A DNA stretch of 8,036 nt, taken from contig JAEZDS010000161.1 of assembly GCA_023433205.1 (NCBI GenBank), forward strand, positions 1 to 8,036, in the 5' to 3' direction. Made by a program: the position numbers and the translations under genes. The notes below the pieces were generated by a model, which was not told the DNA's origin, ran no database searches, and worked only from the letters and a program-made list of their open reading frames with translations. This document shows positions 5,627 to 8,036 of the stretch, piece after piece. The stretch is from Bacteroidota bacterium (GTDB lineage: Bacteria; Bacteroidota; Bacteroidia; B-17B0; Aurantibacillaceae). Position 1 is the stretch's first letter. The number at the start of each line of letters is the position of its first letter.

Positions 5627-8036
5627 GATCGTTTACAAAAATGTTGTCTAAAAAAATATTGATCTCTGTGCCTGATTTCGTGCTGCTATGCACCCTGAAA
5701 AGCCCCTGCATTCTTTTTACACGGTTTTGCATATTACGAAGACCATTCCCTTTAGTTCCCTGTACAGTAATTTCAAAGCCAGATCCGTTATCCCGAAGCT
5801 TGATAAGCAAAGTGTGGTTGTTTTGCAGTTCAATATCAACTTCAGCGATACTGGCGTTTGCATGTTTTAATATATTGCTGTAGGCTTCTTTAAAGATCAT
5901 GGTGAGATTGCGGCTGTAATCCAGCTTCAGTTTCAGCTTGCAGGAGGCGTCAATGTTGTGTGAGTACCGGAACTCCACCTGGGTATCCTGAAATACCTCA
6001 CTACCAATGTCCTTAATGTGTTCGGCAATTTCATAAAGTGCGTCGTTTTTTGAACTCAGCGACCAGATAATATCTCGGGAGCCGTTGTAAAGTGCCGTTG
6101 TATTGTTTTTGATCTGCTCTACAATGTGACTTACTTCTTTCTCAGTGCCATTAAGCTTTCTTTTTAAAACGTCGGTGAGTACAGATATTCGTGTAAGACT
6201 GTTGCCCATCTCATCGTGGAAATCTTCTGCTGTTCGTTGCCTTAGTTTTGTGAATTCTTCTTCCCTGATACGTTCATGCAGTTCTTTTTCATGTTGTTTT
6301 CTTTTTTGCCTGGCGCGGGTGATCAGGTAGGCCGTAAACGCCCCGCTTCCAATCAAAAGCACTATCATCATCACCTGAAAAAGGGGAGTTTGATAAAAGG
6401 CCTTTTTAATTTCAAAAGTGAAGGAAATTTCATTCACCGATCCAATGCCGCTTTTTGTCTGTCCCTTTACCAGTAAAGTATATTTTCCCGGTGGTAAACC
6501 AGGATACATTATAAATGGATTGTTGCTGGTTGTAAACCCTTTATCAATTCCCTCAAGCTTATAGCGGTAAAGCACATCATCGGGATTGGTGAAATACAGC
6601 GCTCCCAGTTCAAAACTCAAATGGTTCTGGTGTGATTCTAATTCCAAACCGCGGGGGATTTCAAAAAATGGATCTGCAGATGCAAACAAGGTGGTATCGG
6701 TGATCTCCGAAGAAAAGAGCTTCACCGATCGCAAGAGGACAAGGGGAGCGGTTTTATCATTTACGCTGCTGTGTGGATCAAACCTGAAAAGACCTTTTGT
6801 TGTTCCGAACCAGAGGCTGGCATCGGCGGCTCTCAGCAAACTGTTGTGGTTACACTCCATACCAAGCAGGCCATCGGAGCGTCCGAAATTTTTAATGGAA
6901 GCAATTTTGCCTTCTTTTGACAGATCGAGACGGCTTATGCCGAATCCGGTGCCGGCCCACAAACGCGATGGTTCGGTGGCATCGATGCTGTAAATAAAAT
7001 TGCTTGGTAGGCCATCGGCAGTATTATAGTTCACAATTTTTTTCTTCTGCAGTTGAATGAGGTAAATGCCAATGTCGCTGGTGCCGATCCACAGGTGATC
7101 TTTGTTTTTCGACAGACACATGACAGAAAGCTGTCCTAATTCCGGGCCGTAAAATGGAACAGGGACGTGATCGTCATTTAGAAGAAACAGGCCTTTGGAA
7201 GTTCCCACAAGCGTGTGCCGGTGATCAAATTTTATTATGGCTGTAACCAAAGTACCGGGTAGCGGCACATGTGTTATGCTTCCGTTCAGATGTTTTACAA
7301 AGAGTCCCTGATTGCCTCCTATCAGTAAATTCTCACCGGCATCCTCATAAAAAACAGTAGCTCCAGTGGGTACCATCTTCCGGTCGGTTGCAGTGATCCT
7401 TTTTGTGCCGCTTTGTTTTGAATAAGAGTAGATGCCCTGATTTAATGTGCCGATCCAAAGCAGGTTATTACTGCCAGCGTAAAGGCAGTTTATTTTAGCG
7501 TTGGAGAGTGAAGAAGCTTTTTCTGCCTCCTGTAGGGTTGATTTGCCATCGGTAAAATACAAGCCTCCTCCAAAACCACCCAGGTAAATTATGCTGTCGT
7601 TTGTTTGAGCTATGCCCATCACAATTGGGTTGGTGAGTCCGCTTGAACGGTCGTAATAGGTGAAAGTATTTTCTCTGAATTTGTAAATGCCATCGGCGTT
7701 GGTGGCAAACCACAGATTGTGTTCGGCATCCAGAAAGATATGATTAACACTGTTGTCAGTAAAACCACTTTTTCCGCTAAAGAATTCACTTTCATCTCCC
7801 GCGATCTTATAAACTCCATTTTCGGTACCCATCCATAAGTGTTGTTGTTTGTCCTCTGCAAAACATAAAACAAGTCGTTCAAAAGGCTTATGGCCTTTTA
7901 CTGTAAATGGCAGTACCTGTTTTTTTCTGATCACATATAAACCGTGGTTAAATGAAAGCAGCGTGTCACCGTTAGAAGTAATAAATGTGCGATAGACGAC
8001 CCTGTCGGCCAGTTCGCCAACTGGTTTGGCAATCAG
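5589..8036 (-). CDS. Reg_prop/Y_Y_Y two-component sensor histidine kinase (N-terminus outside window)
   Basis: The frame is open to the window edge, so the 815 residues seen lack the N-terminus and any signal peptide. The GTG at 7934 is internal: the preceding 34 codons read sensibly (LLSFNHGLYVIRKKQ). Residues about 1-440 carry repeated Reg_prop blades such as HLWMGTENGVYKI, NLWFATNADGIYKF, LLWIGTLNQGIYSY, HLWIGTSDIGIYLI and SLWFGTTKGLFRF, at least eight in all, forming a periplasmic propeller. A Y_Y_Y domain follows (about 470-540, LYRYKLEGIDKGF...PPGKYTLLVKG), then one membrane helix (about 553-573), a coiled stretch, a HisKA_3-like dimerisation helix with phosphorylatable His607 (DFHDEMGN), and an HATPase domain with N-box NILKHANAS (about 721), DNGSGF (749-754) and GNGLRN (about 763). 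The architecture is that of one-membrane-helix Bacteroidota sensors. The ligand is unknown. It phosphorylates, by inference, the overlapping response regulator. Confidence 0.93.
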   Translation of the reverse strand: MIAKPVGELADRVVYRTFITSNGDTLLSFNHGLYVIRKKQVLPFTVKGHKPFERLVLCFAEDKQQHLWMGTENGVYKIAGDESEFFSGKSGFTDNSVNHIFLDAEHNLWFATNADGIYKFRENTFTYYDRSSGLTNPIVMGIAQTNDSIIYLGGFGGGLYFTDGKSTLQEAEKASSLSNAKINCLYAGSNNLLWIGTLNQGIYSYSKQSGTKRITATDRKMVPTGATVFYEDAGENLLIGGNQGLFVKHLNGSITHVPLPGTLVTAIIKFDHRHTLVGTSKGLFLLNDDHVPVPFYGPELGQLSVMCLSKNKDHLWIGTSDIGIYLIQLQKKKIVNYNTADGLPSNFIYSIDATEPSRLWAGTGFGISRLDLSKEGKIASIKNFGRSDGLLGMECNHNSLLRAADASLWFGTTKGLFRFDPHSSVNDKTAPLVLLRSVKLFSSEITDTTLFASADPFFEIPRGLELESHQNHLSFELGALYFTNPDDVLYRYKLEGIDKGFTTSNNPFIMYPGLPPGKYTLLVKGQTKSGIGSVNEISFTFEIKKAFYQTPLFQVMMIVLLIGSGAFTAYLITRARQKRKQHEKELHERIREEEFTKLRQRTAEDFHDEMGNSLTRISVLTDVLKRKLNGTEKEVSHIVEQIKNNTTALYNGSRDIIWSLSSKNDALYEIAEHIKDIGSEVFQDTQVEFRYSHNIDASCKLKLKLDYSRNLTMIFKEAYSNILKHANASIAEVDIELQNNHTLLIKLRDNGSGFEITVQGTKGNGLRNMQNRVKRMQGLFRVHSSTKSGTEINIFLDNIFVNDHGKKAAHKSADH

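Overview
The window comes from a member of the phylum Bacteroidota, probably outside the gut Bacteroidales. The evidence is two secreted proteins with type A T9SS (gliding/Por secretion) C-terminal sorting domains, a Bacteroidota-style Mpl ligase, a SigZ-type ECF sigma factor, a Reg_prop/Y_Y_Y sensor kinase, and promoter-like TAnnTTTG boxes close to start codons. Species cannot be named from this sequence alone.

Left part (1-3182), cell envelope. The window opens inside a gene for a large secreted protein (1-414, +), of which only the Ig-like and T9SS sorting C-terminus is seen. Convergent to it is mpl (482-1888, -), for murein tripeptide recycling, preceded on the same strand by a small DUF2905 membrane protein (2010-2240, -). 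Divergent from DUF2905 is a kdsA-family gene (2349-3182, +), whose product makes the Kdo-8-phosphate precursor of lipopolysaccharide. All four metal ligands of the metal-dependent class are present, but several usually invariant active-site residues are changed.

Middle (3210-4793). Just after kdsA lies a gene for a secreted T9SS cargo protein (3210-4116, +). Its signal peptide and sorting domain are in different frames, so it carries one frameshift. Then comes an ECF sigma factor of the SigZ type (4236-4793, +) with a cysteine-rich tail. A near-perfect 18-bp palindrome runs into its start codon.

Right part (4792-8036, all -). A two-component system occupies most of it: a membrane sensor kinase with a Reg_prop beta-propeller (5589-8036, N-terminus outside the window) and a NarL/LuxR-type response regulator (4994-5626) whose gene overlaps the kinase gene by 38 nt. 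Downstream on the same strand is an unlisted 30-codon reading frame (4828-4920) for a peptide with seven cysteines built on a CCGGxSS heptad repeat. A strong intrinsic terminator on its own strand (4792-4821) follows it, and a 16-bp palindrome plus a 20-bp-spaced direct repeat lie upstream. This peptide, convergent with a cysteine-tailed sigma factor, is the most novel-looking item in the window. A link to metal, thiol or oxidative stress is inference only.
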